A stretch of DNA of 64,000 bases from Actinomycetales bacterium (GTDB lineage: Bacteria; Actinomycetota; Actinomycetes; Actinomycetales; Dermatophilaceae). Below are positions 62,254 to 64,000 of this stretch, piece after piece; positions within the stretch are counted from its first letter, which is position 1, and the number at the start of each line of letters is the position of its first letter. The position numbers were made by a program, and so were the translations under genes. The notes under the pieces were generated by a model, which made no database searches, had not been told where the DNA came from, and worked only from the letters and a program-made list of their open reading frames with translations. Location of the stretch: NCBI GenBank assembly GCA_016711095.1, contig JADJTP010000002.1:62001-126000 (forward strand), in the 5' to 3' direction.

Positions 62254-63197
62254 GAGGTGCGGCCCCCCGCTGCCAGCCCGCCCGGGGCGGGTGCGCTGAG
62301 GGCGACGCCCGCGCCGTCGAGGGCCGCCTTGACGTGAGCCAGCAGGTCGCGCTGCACCTCGAGGCTCGCGGTGGGGACGCACCTCGCCGCGACGCGGACG
62401 GTCACCGCTCCCGCGGACAGCGACTCGGTCGCGACGGTCGCCTCGTCGATGACCCGGTCGTCGCGGTCGGGCAGACCGGACAGGGCCTCGCGCAGGATCT
62501 CGCTCACGGCAGCGATATCGGTGTCCAGCGGCAGCGGCACGAGCACCGCGGCCGTCGACCAGCCCTGCGACTGGTTGCCCAACCGCAGGATCTCGCCGTT
62601 GCGCACATACCAGATGACCCCGTTGCTGTCCCGCAGCCGCGTGACCCGCAGGCTCACGTCCTCGACGACTCCGCTCACCTCGCCGGTGTTGATGGTGTCG
62701 CCGACGCCATATTGGTCTTCGACGATCATGAACACTCCGGAGATGAAGTCCCGCACCAGGCTCTGGGCGCCGAACCCCAGGGCGACGCCACCGACGCCGG
62801 CCGACGCGAGCAGCGGTCCCAGGGGGACTCCGACGGTGGCCATGACGGTGAGCGTGGCGAGAGTCGCGATGACGATGGTGACGGTGCTGGCGAGCAACGC
62901 TCCGACGGTCTGAGTTCGCAGGACGTAGCGCTCGTGAGCAAGCCCGCTGGCGTCAGCGAGAATCCGCCCGGCCCGCCCGGGTAAGACGACGACGCGTTGC
63001 GCCTGCCGTTCGCTGGCTCGACGAACGACCGTCTTGATGACCCGCTTCAGCAGCCACCGCCCGATGACGGCGGCCACCACGATCGCGAGGATCTGCAGGG
63101 GAGTGCCGATCAGCCGGTCCAGGGCTACCGTCCAATCGATCTGGGTCACCACTGTGCCCGGCGGTCGGGCCAGGGCATCCGCGACGTATGCCGTCAC
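62250..63197 (-). CDS. MscS-family mechanosensitive channel
   Basis: A 315-residue small-conductance mechanosensitive channel protein. Hydrophobic segments lie near 30-50, 93-117 and 118-145; the pore-lining helix is GPLLASAGVGGVALGFGAQSLVRDFISGVFMIVEDQYGVGD, the MscS signature, followed by the beta domain VSGVVEDVSLRVTRLRDSNGVIWYVRNGEILRLGNQS. It may be a hypo-osmotic release valve. GTG at 63197 overlaps the pepN stop (GTGA). The coupled glbO downstream is unusual company, as no link between them is known. Confidence 0.93.
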   Translation of the reverse strand: MTAYVADALARPPGTVVTQIDWTVALDRLIGTPLQILAIVVAAVIGRWLLKRVIKTVVRRASERQAQRVVVLPGRAGRILADASGLAHERYVLRTQTVGALLASTVTIVIATLATLTVMATVGVPLGPLLASAGVGGVALGFGAQSLVRDFISGVFMIVEDQYGVGDTINTGEVSGVVEDVSLRVTRLRDSNGVIWYVRNGEILRLGNQSQGWSTAAVLVPLPLDTDIAAVSEILREALSGLPDRDDRVIDEATVATESLSAGAVTVRVAARCVPTASLEVQRDLLAHVKAALDGAGVALSAPAPGGLAAGGRTS

Positions 63198-64000
63198 GGG
63201 GCGCCGGCCCCCGTGGCTGCTGCCAGACCCTGCTGAACCTCTTGGGCCGCGACTGCGGTCTCGACATAGCCGAGTTGCTCGATGACCAACCGGCGCAGGC
63301 CCGCAGGGGCATCCTCGTGCTCGAGGAGCCAACGCCGCGTGTGGTCGCGCAGCGCGGCGTCGGCGATGTCGAGCGGGTAGAAGTACTTCACGCACCGTTC
63401 GGCGATCGCATAGGACCGGGAGTTGAAGACCGGCAGCAGCATGTCGTGATAGCGCTCGACGAAGGGGCGCAGCACTTGGGGGTCGTCGCAGCGGCGGAAG
63501 CCCTGGCCCAGGTGTTCCATGGCTGCGTTGGTCTGGGTGTCGCTATCAATCGCCATGGCCCAGGCCTCCTGCTTGGCCTCCGGGGCGGGCATGGCCCCGC
63601 GGGCCTGCAACGCCAGCTCCCGACCTGCCGCAGATGGGTCTCGGATGAGCTCGGCCGCGATGTCGACGGCGCTCACGCCGCCGGCGGCGGACAGTTGGGT
63701 GAGCACCGACCACCTCAAGTCCTGGTCGACGCTCAGCCCCGGTTCGATGACTGACCCGTCGAGGATGCCGCGCAGCCGGGCCAGGTCAGCCGGCTCGGTA
63801 GCCAGCGCGGCATACGCGATGACGAGTTGCTGCTGCTTGTCGCTGCCCGGTACAGCGGCCTCAAGCGCCGTGCGGATCACCTCGACCGCCCGGGCGCGCA
63901 TGGGCGGACGCTGCGCCTCAGGCAGGAACCACCGCAGGCTCGCCAGCAGCATCGACGGGATCTGCTTGGTGGTCTGCAGGATCGTCCGCAAGACCACCGA
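63194..64000 (-). CDS. pepN: aminopeptidase N, C-terminal part (cut by right edge)
   Basis: The last 268 or so residues of an M1-family aminopeptidase with the ERAP1_C-type helical C-terminal domain. Marks are QTTKQIPSMLLASLRWFLPEAQRPP, LARLRGILDGSVIEPGLSVDQDLRWSVLTQLSAAG, and RPFVERYHDMLLPVFNSRSYAIAERCVKYFYPLD. The catalytic HExxH and GAMEN sites are outside the window. Actinobacterial PepN proteins end with exactly this alpha-solenoid. It is the first visible gene of the leftward run mscS-glbO. The call is by family pattern of the visible part. Confidence 0.88.
   Translation of the reverse strand, partial: SVVLRTILQTTKQIPSMLLASLRWFLPEAQRPPMRARAVEVIRTALEAAVPGSDKQQQLVIAYAALATEPADLARLRGILDGSVIEPGLSVDQDLRWSVLTQLSAAGGVSAVDIAAELIRDPSAAGRELALQARGAMPAPEAKQEAWAMAIDSDTQTNAAMEHLGQGFRRCDDPQVLRPFVERYHDMLLPVFNSRSYAIAERCVKYFYPLDIADAALRDHTRRWLLEHEDAPAGLRRLVIEQLGYVETAVAAQEVQQGLAAATGAGAP

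Overview
The window is high-GC chromosomal DNA from an actinobacterium, most likely a Micrococcales member of the Intrasporangiaceae/Dermatophilaceae (Tetrasphaera, Phycicoccus, Janibacter type). The evidence is the F420 genes cofD/cofE beside a WhiB2-like regulator, the mtrA-mtrB-lpqB operon, the lpqB-comF-hpf-response regulator-secA order familiar from Streptomyces and mycobacteria, GTG starts and ATGA/GTGA stop-start overlaps. I saw no rRNA, tRNA, IS element, prophage or CRISPR array. The left edge cuts a histidine kinase and the right edge cuts an aminopeptidase N. Calls rest on reading motifs and gene order by eye; no database search was possible.

Layout. 1-7 kb: histidine kinase tail, GtrA flippase, purK-purE, CoA-binding protein, F420-type LLM oxidoreductase, SDR, DUF427, acyl-CoA dehydrogenase. 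7-13 kb: cell-envelope group (two GT2 glycosyltransferases, LCP ligase, GtrA) and a SulP/STAS transporter. 13-18.5 kb: CoA-transferase pair, TIGR03089 protein, AlkA-like glycosylase, cofE/cofD. 18.6-27.6 kb: whiB2-like gene, large GT2 membrane protein, DUF5719, degenerate metallopeptidase, DUF3499, a phosphomannomutase fused to a Trm112-like zinc ribbon, and a SIS isomerase (mannose-precursor supply).

27.6-36.5 kb is the most distinctive metabolic locus. A pyruvate/2-oxoacid:ferredoxin oxidoreductase operon (porC-porA-porB plus an FAD/NAD(P) oxidoreductase carrying iron-sulfur domains at both ends) diverges from a methylmalonyl-CoA carboxytransferase operon (5S, 12S, a small unknown protein, 1.3S biotin carrier). 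This pairing suggests a fermentative or micro-oxic Wood-Werkman (propionate) capability. A strong dyad lies just upstream of porC in the shared promoter region. ahcY with a strong terminator follows, then mtrAB-lpqB, comF-like, hpf, a LuxR response regulator, a YcaQ-like protein, a triple-GNAT protein, a serine hydrolase and secA.

52-64 kb: Rv3235-like and LysM proteins, a repeat-rich divergent intergenic region, an unknown gene, a small HTH protein, a SAF/CpaE-like pair, a wax-ester synthase/DGAT, DUF6912, a large alpha-helical protein paired with an EspC-like small protein (possible type VII-type substrates), truncated haemoglobin, MscS channel and pepN.

The main non-gene signals are three. 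GTATGCC/GGCATAC is heavily over-represented in all reading frames and both orientations. Two intergenic regions 46 kb apart share a hairpin element with identical loop length and one compensatory base-pair change. A cluster of 31-bp tandem repeats adjoins one of those hairpins.
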